A DNA stretch of 64,000 bases from G963666705 sp963666705 (GTDB lineage: Bacteria; Pseudomonadota; Alphaproteobacteria; CADEGL01): NCBI GenBank assembly GCA_963666705.2, contig CAXXKO010000030.1, positions 124,001-188,000 on the forward strand, read 5' to 3'. Numbering within the stretch: the stretch's first letter is position 1; each line of letters begins with the position of its first letter. The position numbers and the translations under genes were made by a program. Shown here piece after piece: positions 7,397 to 16,352 of the stretch. The notes under the pieces are model-generated. The model ran no database searches. It saw only the letters and a list, made by a program, of their open reading frames with translations, and was not told where the DNA came from.

Positions 7397-9442
7397 TCAC
7401 AGGTCTTTGCACAGGCGCAGGGAATCGTAGATGGCGGCGTGGATGTTGCGGCCGGCGATCGCGTCGCCCACCCGGAAGAGCTGGAAGGCCCCGTCCGGGT
7501 TGGGCGCCACCGCCTGGGGCCGGCCGGCCACCAGACCCGCGAGGTCCATCTCGCCCAGGTTCCGCGAGAGCGGCTTCAAAGCCTCGTATAGCGCCTCGTC
7601 GGGCAGGGTGCCGTGCTCGGCCACCACTTGGTCGACGAGGCGCTCCTCCTCCATCTCGCGCGCGTATTCGTTGCGCAGGACCGCGACCAGCTTGTCGCCC
7701 TCGCGATAGACCTCCACCAGGCGGTAGTTGGCGGTGACGACGACGCCGCGCTTGTAGAGCTCGACCATGTGGGCGGGGAAGCTCGACGTGCCCATCTCGG
7801 AGACCAGCTTGCGCTCGGGCGTGACGATCTCCACCTTGGCGCCGCGCTCAGCCAGGAACTCGGCGCATCCCGGCCCCTGCTGGGCGCCGTTGTCGTCGTG
7901 GATCAGCACGCTTGCGCCCGGCGCCACCTTGCCGGTGAGGATATCCCAGGTGGTATGGCAAAGCTCCGAGCCCGCGAACCAGCCCTTGTTGGGCGATCCG
8001 CCCGTGGCCAGCACCACCACCTGCGGGGACTCGGCCAGCACGTCCTCGGCGCTCGCCTCCCGGCCGAGGCGCATATCGACCCCGAGCTTTTGCACCTGGG
8101 CGTCGAGCCACCGCGTGATGCCCGAGAGCGGCTCGCGCCAGCCCACGCGCGCGGCGATGTTGATCTGGCCGCCGGGGCTGTCCTCGCGCTCGAACAGCAC
8201 CACATCGTGGCCGCGCTCGGCGCTCACCCGCGCCGCCTCGAGGCCGCCCGGGCCCGCGCCCACCACCACCACCCGCCGCTTGCCGTTCGCCGCCTTGGGC
8301 ACCACGTGGGGCATGGTCTGCTCGCGCGCCGTGGCGGCGTTCTGAATGCAGAGGGCGTCGATGCCGAGGCCGACCCGGTCGAGGCAGTAGCTCGCCCCCA
8401 CGCACTGGCGGATATCGTCCTCGCGCCCCTCCATGAGCTTTTTGGGGAAGTGCGGGTCGGCGATGAAGGCGCGGGTCATGCCGACCATGTCGAGATGGCC
8501 GTCCTCGACGGCGCGCGCCGCCGTGGCCAGGTCCGTGATGCGCGTCGCGTGGAAGATGGGGATGTCCACCTCGGCCTTGATGGCGCTCGCCAGGGGGATG
8601 AAGGCGCCGCTCGGCAGCCACATGCTGGGCCATAGGGTGGCGGCGCCGACATCGTCGCGCGGCATGGCGCCCACGACGCTGATGAAATCGACGAGGCCGC
8701 TGCGCGCATGGGTCTTGGCGATTTCGATGCAATCCGCCTGGCTCAACCCCTCCTCGATCATCTCGTCGCCGGTCATGCGGATGCCGACGACGTAGTCGTC
8801 GCCGACGAGCGCGCGCACCGCCTCCAGCACCTCGAGGCCGAAGCGCATGCGGTTCTCCAGGCTGCCGCCATATTCGTCGGTGCGCTTGTTCACGTCGGGC
8901 GACCAGAACTGCTCGACCAGGGTCATGCTCGAATAGGCCAGCTCGACGCCGTCGAGCCCGCCTTCCCGGCAGCGCCGCGCGGCCTGGGCGTAATCGCCCT
9001 GGATGCGCTTGATATCGTGGTCCTCGATCTCCTTGGGGAAGGACTTGAACGAGGGCTCCCGCCGGGGCGAGGGCGCGTAGGCCGGCAGCCAGTGCAGGAG
9101 GTCCCAGCGCTCGCGCCGGCCGCCGTGGGTGAGCTGGATCATGCAGGCCGCGCCCAGGTCGTTGAGGCGCCCCGTCATCTTCTGGTAATCGGGGATGATG
9201 TCGTCGGTCGAGCCGTCGAGCTGGCCGTAGTGGTAGGAGTTCTCGGGCGAGATGCCCGTGGCGCCGCCGAACTGGGTCAGGCCGATGCCGCCCCGCGCCT
9301 TCTCCTCGTGATAGCGGATGTAGCGCTCGCTCGGCCGGCCCGCGTGATTGTGGTTCGGGCAATGGCTCGTGCTCAGGAACCGGTTGCGGATGGTCAGGTT
9401 CTTAATCTGGAGCGGCTTCAAGAGCGCGTCATACTGTCCCAT
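7397..9442 (-). CDS. dgcA: DgcA-like FMN/Fe-S N-methyl amine demethylase, copy 1
   Basis: 681 residues, cytosolic. The N-terminal half is an old-yellow-enzyme FMN barrel (starts PLQIKNLTIRNRF; LTHGGRRERWD, GGSLENRMRFG, VGMTRAFIADP). After it comes a Cys cluster (CVGASYC then CIQNAA) and a C-terminal NAD/FAD-like domain (GAGPGGLEAARVSAERGH), the trimethylamine-dehydrogenase architecture. At the Cys cluster there is Ala where trimethylamine dehydrogenase has its second cluster Cys, as I recall for the DgcA and N-methylproline-demethylase branch. Likely reaction: oxidative N-demethylation with electrons passed to the ETF. It lies 30 bases downstream of a paralogue of equal length. Substrate (dimethylglycine, sarcosine, stachydrine product) is undecided. 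Confidence 0.83.
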   Translation of the reverse strand: MGQYDALLKPLQIKNLTIRNRFLSTSHCPNHNHAGRPSERYIRYHEEKARGGIGLTQFGGATGISPENSYHYGQLDGSTDDIIPDYQKMTGRLNDLGAACMIQLTHGGRRERWDLLHWLPAYAPSPRREPSFKSFPKEIEDHDIKRIQGDYAQAARRCREGGLDGVELAYSSMTLVEQFWSPDVNKRTDEYGGSLENRMRFGLEVLEAVRALVGDDYVVGIRMTGDEMIEEGLSQADCIEIAKTHARSGLVDFISVVGAMPRDDVGAATLWPSMWLPSGAFIPLASAIKAEVDIPIFHATRITDLATAARAVEDGHLDMVGMTRAFIADPHFPKKLMEGREDDIRQCVGASYCLDRVGLGIDALCIQNAATAREQTMPHVVPKAANGKRRVVVVGAGPGGLEAARVSAERGHDVVLFEREDSPGGQINIAARVGWREPLSGITRWLDAQVQKLGVDMRLGREASAEDVLAESPQVVVLATGGSPNKGWFAGSELCHTTWDILTGKVAPGASVLIHDDNGAQQGPGCAEFLAERGAKVEIVTPERKLVSEMGTSSFPAHMVELYKRGVVVTANYRLVEVYREGDKLVAVLRNEYAREMEEERLVDQVVAEHGTLPDEALYEALKPLSRNLGEMDLAGLVAGRPQAVAPNPDGAFQLFRVGDAIAGRNIHAAIYDSLRLCKDL

Positions 9443-9472
9443 GTCCCACCTATCCCGCGGCCGGCCGGCCGC

Positions 9473-11518
9473 TCACAGGTCCTTGCACAGACGCAAGGAA
9501 TCGTAGATTGCGGTGTGGATGTTGCGGCTGGCGAGCGCGTCGCCGACCCGGAAGAGCTGGAAGGCGCCCTCCGGATTGGTCGCGATGGCCTGCGGCGCGC
9601 CCGCCACGAGGGCGCGCAGGTCGAGCTCGCCCAGGTTGCGCGACAGGGGCTTGAGGGCCAGGTAGAGCTCCTCGTTGGGCAGGGTGCCGTGCTCGGCCAC
9701 CACCTGGTCCACCACCCGCTCCTCCTCCATAGCTTGCGCGAATTCGTTGCGCAGGACGGCGACCAGCTTGTTGCCCTCGCGCTTGACCGCCAGGAGGCGG
9801 GTATCCGCCGTCACGATGACGCCGCGCTTGTAGAGCTCGGCCATGTGGGCGGGAAAGTTCGTGTCCGAAACCTCGCTCAGAAGCTCGCGAGCGGGCGTCA
9901 TGATCTCGACATTCGAGCCCCGCTCGGCCATGAACTCGGCGCAGAGCGGGCCCTGCTGGGCGCCCTGGTCCTCGTAGACGAGCACGTTCTCGGCCGGCTC
10001 GACCCGGCCCGCGAGGACGTCCCAGGTGGTGGCGCAAAGCTCCGTGCCCTCAAACCAGCCCTTGTTGGGCGAGCCACCGGTGGCGATGACCACGACATCC
10101 GGATTCTCCGCCAGCACGGCCTCGACCGTCGCCTCCCGGCCGAGGCGCAAATCGACGCCGAGCTTGCGCACCTGGCCGTCGAGCCAGCGCGTGACGCCAG
10201 AGAGCGGCTCGCGCCAGGCGACGCGCGACGCGATGCCGAGCTGGCCGCCGGTCTCCGCCTCGCGCTCGAACAACACGACCTCATGCCCGCGCTCGGCACT
10301 CACCCGCGCCGCTTCGAGGCCGCCCGGGCCGGCGCCCGCCACGACCACGCGCCGCTTGCCGTTCATGGCCTTGGGGACGGCGTGGGGCATGGTCTCTTCC
10401 CGGCCGGTGGCCGCATTCTGGATGCACACGGCGTCGTGACCCATGAGCACCCGGTCGACGCAGTAGCTGGCGCCCACGCACTGGCGGATATCGTCCTCCC
10501 GTCCCGCCATCAGCTTGGCGGGCAAGTGCGGGTCGGCGATGAAGGCGCGGGTCATGCCGACCATGTCGAGGTGGCCTTCCTCGACGGCGCGCGCGGCCGT
10601 GGCGAGGTCGGTGATGCGCGTCGCGTGGAAGATGGGGATGTCCACCTCGGCCTTGATAGCGCTCGCCAGATGCAGGAAGGGCGCGCTCGGCAGCCACATG
10701 CTGGGCCAGATCTTGGCCGTCGAGATGTAATCGCTCGGCACCCCGCCGATGACGCTGATGAAGTCGATGAGGCCGCTGGCGGCGTAGGCGCGCGCGATCT
10801 CGATGCATTCGGCCGGGTCGAGGCCGCCCTCGGTCATCTCGTCGCCGGTCAGGCGGATGCCGATGACGTAATCCGCGCCCACCGCGCGGCGCGCCGCCTC
10901 CAGCACCTCGAAGCCGAAGCGCATGCGGTTCTCCAGGCTGCCGCCGTATTCGTCGCTGCGCTTGTTCACGTCGGGCGACAGGAACTGCTCGATCAGGGTC
11001 TGGCTCGCGCACGTCACCTCGACCGCGTCGATGCCGCCTTCCTTGCAGCGGCGCACCGCCTGGGCGTAGCAGTCGCGCACGCGCCGGATGTCATATGCCT
11101 CCATCTCCTTGGGGAAGGAGCGGTGGACCGGCTCGCGCCGCGACGATGGCGCGTAGGCCGGCAGCCAGTTGGTCGAGTCCCAACGCTCGCGCCGGCCGCC
11201 GTGGGTGAGCTGGATTGTGCTGACGGCGCCGTGCTCCCGCAGGCGGTCGGAGAGCTTCTCGAGGTGTGGGATGACGCCGTCGTGCGAGGCGTCAATCTGG
11301 CCGTAGTGGGAGGAGTTCTCGGGTGCGATGCCCGTGGCGCCGCCGCACTGGGCGATGCCGATGCCGCCACGGGCCTTCTCCTCCTGGTAGCGGATGTAGC
11401 GGTCGCTCGGATTGCCCTGCTCGTTGTAGGCGGGCTGGTGGCTGGTGCTGAGAAATCGGTTGCGTACCCTGAGATGCTTGATCTCGAGCGGCTTCAAGAG
11501 CGCGTCGTACTGTCCCAT
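9473..11518 (-). CDS. DgcA-like FMN/Fe-S N-methyl amine demethylase, copy 2
   Basis: 681 residues, the same length and domain order as the downstream copy and clearly a tandem duplicate. It shares LTHGGRRERWD, YGGSLENRMRFGFEVLEA, the C-x5-C cluster (CVGASYCVDR) followed by CIQNAATGREE, and the GAGPGGLEAARVSAERGHEV dinucleotide motif. The divergence is spread over the barrel (for example CASQTLIEQ here, YSSMTLVEQ there), which suggests different substrates rather than a recent copy. First gene of the leftward operon; the likely promoter lies in 11519-11685, shared with the divergent hydratase gene. Either copy could act on dimethylglycine, N-methylproline or a related amine. Confidence 0.82.
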   Translation of the reverse strand: MGQYDALLKPLEIKHLRVRNRFLSTSHQPAYNEQGNPSDRYIRYQEEKARGGIGIAQCGGATGIAPENSSHYGQIDASHDGVIPHLEKLSDRLREHGAVSTIQLTHGGRRERWDSTNWLPAYAPSSRREPVHRSFPKEMEAYDIRRVRDCYAQAVRRCKEGGIDAVEVTCASQTLIEQFLSPDVNKRSDEYGGSLENRMRFGFEVLEAARRAVGADYVIGIRLTGDEMTEGGLDPAECIEIARAYAASGLIDFISVIGGVPSDYISTAKIWPSMWLPSAPFLHLASAIKAEVDIPIFHATRITDLATAARAVEEGHLDMVGMTRAFIADPHLPAKLMAGREDDIRQCVGASYCVDRVLMGHDAVCIQNAATGREETMPHAVPKAMNGKRRVVVAGAGPGGLEAARVSAERGHEVVLFEREAETGGQLGIASRVAWREPLSGVTRWLDGQVRKLGVDLRLGREATVEAVLAENPDVVVIATGGSPNKGWFEGTELCATTWDVLAGRVEPAENVLVYEDQGAQQGPLCAEFMAERGSNVEIMTPARELLSEVSDTNFPAHMAELYKRGVIVTADTRLLAVKREGNKLVAVLRNEFAQAMEEERVVDQVVAEHGTLPNEELYLALKPLSRNLGELDLRALVAGAPQAIATNPEGAFQLFRVGDALASRNIHTAIYDSLRLCKDL

Positions 11519-11685
11519 ATCCCACCTCTCTCACGGCCGCCCAGGCGACTTCAAGGTGGCACGAAGGCCGGGGGCGATCAATACAAGCCGGCGGTGATTT
11601 CCACGATTTCCGCCCCGTCTTGCTCCCCGCCGCCGAGGGCGGCATGATCGGCCCCGCTGGCGGTGTGACAACGGGGGGACAGGAC

Positions 11686-12501
11686 ATGGCGTACCAGGAC
11701 ATTCTCTATGAGGTCGACGACCGGGTGGCGGTCATCACCCTGAACCGGCCCGATCGCATGAACGCCTTCGGCGCCACCGTGCGCGAGGAGATGGTGGCGG
11801 CGATCGAGGAGGCCGACGCCGATGACGGCGTGCGCGTCCTCATCCTCACGGGCGCGGGCGGCCAGGCCTTCTCGGCCGGCTACGACATCAAGGAGACGAT
11901 TCAAGGCATGGAGCGCGGCTTGGGCGACTGGCGGGCGCTGCTGGCCGGGGAGATGACTTTCACCATGGCGGCGTGGGACTGCTCCAAGCCCGTCATCGCC
12001 ATGATCGAGGGCCACTGCCTGGCCGGCGCCATGGAAGTCGTGCAGTGCTGCGACATGCGCTACTGCTCGGACGACGCCAATTTCGGCGTCGTCGAGACAC
12101 GCTTCTCCAACGGCATCCTGTGCATGATCATGCCCTGGGTGGTGGGCCAGATCAGCCGTGAGAAAATCTATACGGGCGACCAGTTCGGCGCCGAGGAAGC
12201 TTTGCGCATCGGCCTCGTCAACCGCGTCTTCCCCAAGGCGGAGCTGCGCGACGAGACCATGAAGATCGCCCACCGCATGAGCCGGGTGGCGCTCGACTGC
12301 TTGCGCTGGAACAAACGCGCCATCAACCAAGCCTACGAGACCATGGGGGTCAAGAGCGCCCTCGCCTACGGCCTCGAGGCCTGCGTCATGCTCGACGCCT
12401 CGGATACGCCCGAATACCAAGCCTTCAACAAGATCCGCAACGAGGAGGGCCTGGGCCCGGCGCTCGCGCACCTGCGCGACCAGTTCGCGCCCTATGAGTG
12501 A
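11686..12501 (+). CDS. Enoyl-CoA hydratase/isomerase family protein
   Basis: 271 residues of the crotonase fold. Visible signatures are VAVITLNRPDRMNAF, the oxyanion-hole segment QAFSAGYDIKE and IEGHCLAGAMEVVQCCDMRY. It should act on an acyl-CoA, but hydratase, isomerase and hydrolase cannot be told apart by eye. The ATG at 11686 follows GGGGGACAGG and gives the usual family N-terminus; an earlier in-frame ATG at 11620 adds low-complexity sequence. Divergent from the demethylase operon and close to the following VOC gene, so co-transcription with it is likely. Confidence 0.82.
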   Translation: MAYQDILYEVDDRVAVITLNRPDRMNAFGATVREEMVAAIEEADADDGVRVLILTGAGGQAFSAGYDIKETIQGMERGLGDWRALLAGEMTFTMAAWDCSKPVIAMIEGHCLAGAMEVVQCCDMRYCSDDANFGVVETRFSNGILCMIMPWVVGQISREKIYTGDQFGAEEALRIGLVNRVFPKAELRDETMKIAHRMSRVALDCLRWNKRAINQAYETMGVKSALAYGLEACVMLDASDTPEYQAFNKIRNEEGLGPALAHLRDQFAPYE

Positions 12502-12538
12502 GCGCACGCGGCGCCCGAACGAACGGAGGACTCGAGAG

Positions 12539-13006
12539 ATGGCGGCGGACGAAACCGGCAAGAGCCCCTTCCACACCCCGCACCACATCTGCATCATCGT
12601 GCGCGACATGGCGAAGGCCATCGCCTTCTACGAATCGATCGGCATCGGCCCCTGGCTCGACTACCCGCCGCTCGAGGAGTTCACCGAGCTCATGACGCCC
12701 GACAACGAGGCCTTCCGCCGGCTCGACTTCAAGCTCGCCCAAGTTGGCCCCATCCAGATCCAGCTCGGCCAGCCGCCCGAGGGCGACACCTACCAGGGCC
12801 GCTTCCTCGCCGAGCGTGGCGAGGGCGTCTTCCACATGGGCTTTGTCGTCGACGACGTGGACGCCGCCGAGGCCGACGCCGTCGCGCGCGGCCTCGAAGT
12901 CCTCATGCGCGGCCGCCGTGAGAACGGCAGCGGCTTTACGTACTTCGAGGCGGCGGAGAAGGGCGGCATCACCCTCTCGATCAGGAAGAGCCCGCCAGTG
13001 GCGTAA
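12539..13006 (+). CDS. VOC (glyoxalase/dioxygenase) family protein
   Basis: 155 residues, one vicinal-oxygen-chelate unit made of two half repeats: HHICIIVRDMAKAIAFYESI at the N-terminus and GVFHMGFVVDDVDAAEADAV in the second half. Metal-ligand candidates are His near residue 12 and a Glu near the end (YFEAAEKGG). Members include lactoylglutathione lyases, epimerases and dioxygenases; methylmalonyl-CoA epimerase-like activity would suit the neighbouring hydratase but is only a guess. ATG 12539 has GGAGG eight bases upstream; another in-frame ATG (12494) overlaps the hydratase stop. Confidence 0.8.
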   Translation: MAADETGKSPFHTPHHICIIVRDMAKAIAFYESIGIGPWLDYPPLEEFTELMTPDNEAFRRLDFKLAQVGPIQIQLGQPPEGDTYQGRFLAERGEGVFHMGFVVDDVDAAEADAVARGLEVLMRGRRENGSGFTYFEAAEKGGITLSIRKSPPVA

Positions 13007-13064
13007 GCCAAAAATTGCCAAGTGCCGCAAGACCGCCGCCGACTTCGGGCCGAGCCTCGATCCA

Positions 13065-13463
13065 TCACGCCGCCGACTTCGCGGCGCGGTCTTTCCCTGG
13101 CCCGGTTGCGTGCTCACCCGCTGCCAGGGCGTCGCGCACCGCCTGGGGATTCCGCGCGATCACGGTGAGCAGCATGCGAGCGGGGCCATCGGGCCCGGAG
13201 CGGCCCTGCTCCCAGTCCCGCACCGTGCCGAGGGCCAGCTTGAAGGCGCGGGCGAACTGCTCTTGTGTCATGCCGAGGCCGCGGCGAATGGCCCTTACGT
13301 CCGGGACTGGAAGCAGGCGCCCGAGTCCCGCCGCCGTGAGCGGCTTGGCGTCGGGATCGGCCCGCGCCGCCGCATTGACTTCGCCGTCCGGCTTCGCCCG
13401 CAACTTGTCCCAGTCCGTCGGATCGGGCAGCGGGTGTCCTGGATCAAGCTTGACCCGTTTCAT
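13065..13463 (-). CDS. HTH antitoxin of a BrnT-type toxin-antitoxin pair
   Basis: 132 residues with an XRE-like helix-turn-helix in the middle (DVRAIRRGLGMTQEQFARAF, then LGTVRDWEQGRSGP), the form found in HTH antitoxins encoded directly after BrnT/RelE-fold toxins. The N-terminal 40 residues (MKRVKLDPGHPLPDPTDWDK) would cap the toxin. The gene starts inside the last codons of a truncated brnT frame, overlapping it by 20 bases with an AGGAGA site for its ATG. The toxin is broken, so the antitoxin is an orphan. It would bind DNA and autoregulate a promoter that the IS3-family insertion has displaced. Confidence 0.72.
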   Translation of the reverse strand: MKRVKLDPGHPLPDPTDWDKLRAKPDGEVNAAARADPDAKPLTAAGLGRLLPVPDVRAIRRGLGMTQEQFARAFKLALGTVRDWEQGRSGPDGPARMLLTVIARNPQAVRDALAAGEHATGPGKDRAAKSAA

Positions 13464-13561
13464 ATCTCCTCCGTTCCTGCCGGGTGGCCTTGCGCGCCGA
13501 AATGAGGCGCCGCCGCCATCCCCGCCATGTATAGACCACCGATGTCCGTCGTCAAAACATT
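13444..13561 (-). pseudogene. brnT toxin remnant (C-terminal 35 codons) cut by IS3-family element
   Basis: On the minus strand, one frame running to a TGA at 13446-13444 reads RTSVVYTWRGWRRRLISARK followed by ATRQERRRYETGQA. This is the C-terminal signature of BrnT toxins (VVYT...RLISARKAT..ERR.YE). The frame is lost at about 13551, ten bases before the IS3-family end, so the N-terminal two thirds of the toxin is missing. The short overlap with the antitoxin start matches brnT-antitoxin operons. The remnant is too short to be toxic. Confidence 0.75.
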
Positions 13562-13915
13562 TGGGACTGTTGAGCCTGTTTTATAACGGAGGATCTGGCT
13601 CATCTTGGATTGATGTTAAGCCGCTTGTTGTTGATGGTTCAAGCGGCGGTGTTGGATAGTCAGTTTTTTGATCCTGTTCCTCCTTTCAATGATGGCGGTA
13701 TCGCGCCCGAAGTAGGCATCGGCGGGGGTTACATTCGCTAGGCTCTCGTGGTAGCGGCGGTTGTTGTAGTGATCGACGAAAGCGCCGATCTGGTTTTCGA
13801 GATCGCCTGGTAGATAATAGTTTTCCAGCAGGACGCGGTTTTTCAGGGTTTGATGCCAACGCTCGATCTTGCCCTGGGTCTGGGGATGATAGGGAGCCCC
13901 ACGGACATGATTGAT

Positions 13916-15557
13916 CCGACATTCCCCATATACCATCCAAATTCGTGGAAATCGTACCACTTTCCCACCGCCAAGGGAACTGTATCCCCTATGCAGCCAT
14001 CCGATGGCATGATTTTGGTAATCGGCCCGCGCTTGGAAGGCCACTCGGTCATTTTTCTCGCCATCCAGACACACCTCTCCTGTCGCTTTCTCCTCGCCGT
14101 CGATTCCCTCGGCCTACGCCGGAGCGGGTCTTCGTCGCAGATCATCAATCAAGCTCAGGATTTTCCGGAACAGGTCCCTCGGCACCGCCACCTCAGCCAA
14201 TTGGAACGTAACGTAGCGGCCATGTCGGACAACCTTGGCCCCGATCTTCACCAGCTTGTCGCGCAACGTCGTCATCGACCAGTGCTCCACCTCCTTCGGC
14301 AAAGCCAGTGTCCTCATGAAGTTGCCCAGATTGTAGGCCAGGGCGTGAAGCTGGAGCCGAACGGCATTGTTGCGGAACTTGCGACATGACAGACGGGTCC
14401 AGTTGATGGCGTTCTTGCCTTCCTTGATGTGCTGCTCCGCCGTGCCACGGTGATTATAGAACGCCACCACCCGCTTGGTAGGGCGCGACAGATTAGTGAC
14501 GATGAAACCGACGCGAGGAACCAGCTCGCCGGGGTGCCACTCCACTTTGGCCACGACACGGCGCTTCTTGTTCCACGATCCGGCCTGATAGCTGAAGCTG
14601 GCGTGGAAACGGCGAACATGGTCGGGCGGGCGACCGACAGGTCGCGTAAGCAGATGGGCAATGTTCCGCTGGAGAATCGCGTTCGCTTTGAGGCGGATGA
14701 CGTAGAGTAATCCCTCGGCTTCGAGATATTCGTATATCTCCGGTGAGGCGAAGGCGGCATCGCCACGAAAATACAGCCGCACCTTCCTTTCCTTATAGCG
14801 CATCACCACCGGCTCCAGAACATTCCGCCATCCGTCGGCACTGTGAACATTACCGGGGCGCAGGGAACATCTCTCCAAGTCGCCGAACTGGTTGAACAGG
14901 AATAGCGGATGGTAGCAGGTACAGCCGAAGTGACCATTGTACGCTGTTCCCTCTTGTTCGCCATGGGTCGGGCTGACGCTGCTGTCCATGTCGAGAATGA
15001 TCATCTTCGGCGGATGGCGGTCATGAACCTTGTCGATCCACACCCCGTTCATGTCGACCAAGGCTTCAACGTTCTCGTCGGTGGCCAATAGCTCCGTCTC
15101 GAAGCGTCCCATCTGGCTGGTGGAAGCGGCCTGTCTTTCGATGGCCTTGCCGCCAACAATCCAGCGCATGGCGGGATCGCGTCCCAGACGGTCGGCGTCG
15201 TTCACATCGTCATAGCCGCCAAGGCGCCCGAAAACGGACTGGCGAAACTGACCCGTCTTGCCGTGCCATCCGTTCTTGCCGGTACGGCTATCCTGGAAAA
15301 CACCCTCGGCCATCTCAGTCAGGCCGAGGGCATCGTCAAGCTCCCGGTAGGCGAGCAACCCGGCGTCAGAAGTAATCTTGGAACCATGGAATTCAAGCTT
15401 CAAGCGACGGTCAAAATCGACCCGTAAACTGTCCCGTTTCGATTCACCCATCGGGTGTCCCATACCTGCTGCTCCATCAATGCATCAACATATTGATTCT
15501 TATAGCAGAATTCCCATCACGGGGCATGGAATATCGAGTTCACTTGGGAAATGGGGG
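13916..15557 (-). mobile_element. IS1380-family element, copy 1
   Basis: 1642 bp, flanked by a 5-bp direct repeat TTGAT. The ends read CCGACATTCCCCATATACC at one side and, inward from the other, CCCCCATTTCCCAAGTG, an imperfect inverted repeat. It carries one transposase gene on the minus strand. Its sequence appears identical to copy 2 in the opposite orientation. The insertion site is inside IS3 orfB. Confidence 0.9.
14114..15463 (-). CDS. IS1380-family transposase (copy 1)
   Basis: 449 residues, full length for the family. Catalytic Asp candidates lie in IILDMDSSVSPTHGEQEG (middle) and LYFRGDAAFA, and the Glu-containing HRGTAEQHIKEGKNAINW segment is the conserved C-terminal motif. Its translation is the same as the copy at 16447-17796. 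The upstream ATG has an AGCAGGT site inside the terminal region of the element. Probably active, since both copies are intact and have clean target duplications. Confidence 0.9.
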   Translation of the reverse strand: MGHPMGESKRDSLRVDFDRRLKLEFHGSKITSDAGLLAYRELDDALGLTEMAEGVFQDSRTGKNGWHGKTGQFRQSVFGRLGGYDDVNDADRLGRDPAMRWIVGGKAIERQAASTSQMGRFETELLATDENVEALVDMNGVWIDKVHDRHPPKMIILDMDSSVSPTHGEQEGTAYNGHFGCTCYHPLFLFNQFGDLERCSLRPGNVHSADGWRNVLEPVVMRYKERKVRLYFRGDAAFASPEIYEYLEAEGLLYVIRLKANAILQRNIAHLLTRPVGRPPDHVRRFHASFSYQAGSWNKKRRVVAKVEWHPGELVPRVGFIVTNLSRPTKRVVAFYNHRGTAEQHIKEGKNAINWTRLSCRKFRNNAVRLQLHALAYNLGNFMRTLALPKEVEHWSMTTLRDKLVKIGAKVVRHGRYVTFQLAEVAVPRDLFRKILSLIDDLRRRPAPA

Positions 15558-16352
15558 TTGATACCTTGGTCTTCGAGCCATTCCGCGAGATCATCGGAGA
15601 TATAAGACGAGCCATTGTCGCTGAGCAGCCTGGGTTTGTGGATGACCTTGGCTTGGTCGCAGCCTGATACCTTCAACGCCAGTTTGAGTGTTGCCGTCAC
15701 ATCATCCGCCTTCATAGTGGTGCAGAGCTTCCAAGCAATGATGTAGCGGGAATAGTCGTCGAGGATGGTCGACAGGTAAAACCAGCCCCAGCCGATGACC
15801 TTGAGATAGGTGAAGTCGGTCTGCCACAGCTGGTTCGGCGCCGTGGTCTTGTCGCGGAACTCATCGGCTGCCTTGATGACCACGAAAGCGGGGCTGGTGA
15901 TCAGGTCGTGGGCCTTGAGAAGTCGGTAAACCGAGGCTTCCGAGACAAAGTAGCCCCTGGTGTCCGTAAACCTGACGGCCAGTTCCCGGGGCGACAGTTG
16001 CGTCTCCTCCAGGGCAAGATCGATGATCTGCCCCCGGACATCATCCGGGATACGGTTCCACACCCGGCCTGGGCTGCTGTTGCGATCCTCAAGACCGGCG
16101 TCGCCAAAGGCCAGAAAGCGATCGTACCAGCGATAAAAGGTGGTCTTCGGAATGCCCAGCTCGTCCAAAGTGGACCCGACGCCCAGGTGGGACTGCTCGA
16201 CCAGGCGGATGATCTCCAGCTTCTCGGATGCGGGGCACCTCATTCCTCGCCTCCCCCATGCCCGATCATGTTTTTTTTAAGAAGACGGTTCTCCAGCGAA
16301 AGTTCGGCGACCAACTCCTTCAAGTCGCGCATCTCCTGGCGCAGGCCTTTAA

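Larger units (their letters stand above)
13616..16243 (-). pseudogene. IS3-family orfB (DDE transposase), interrupted by IS1380 copy 1
   Basis: Joining 16243-15563 to 13915-13616 gives a 326-residue integrase-type transposase: HTH (LGIPKTTFYRWYDRFLAFGD), then the rve core with DDE candidates in LWQTDFTYLKV, LSDNGSSYIS and QGKIERWHQTLKNR. The insertion falls inside the catalytic domain, between the second Asp and the Glu, so the present gene is dead. The target TTGAT is duplicated at 13911-13915 and 15558-15562. The start ATG overlaps the orfA stop by four bases. Confidence 0.87.

Noticed and set aside
8708..11647. 979-codon plus-strand frame opposite the two dgcA genes
   Set aside because: It is an antisense shadow; its internal repetition only mirrors the duplicated dgcA genes.
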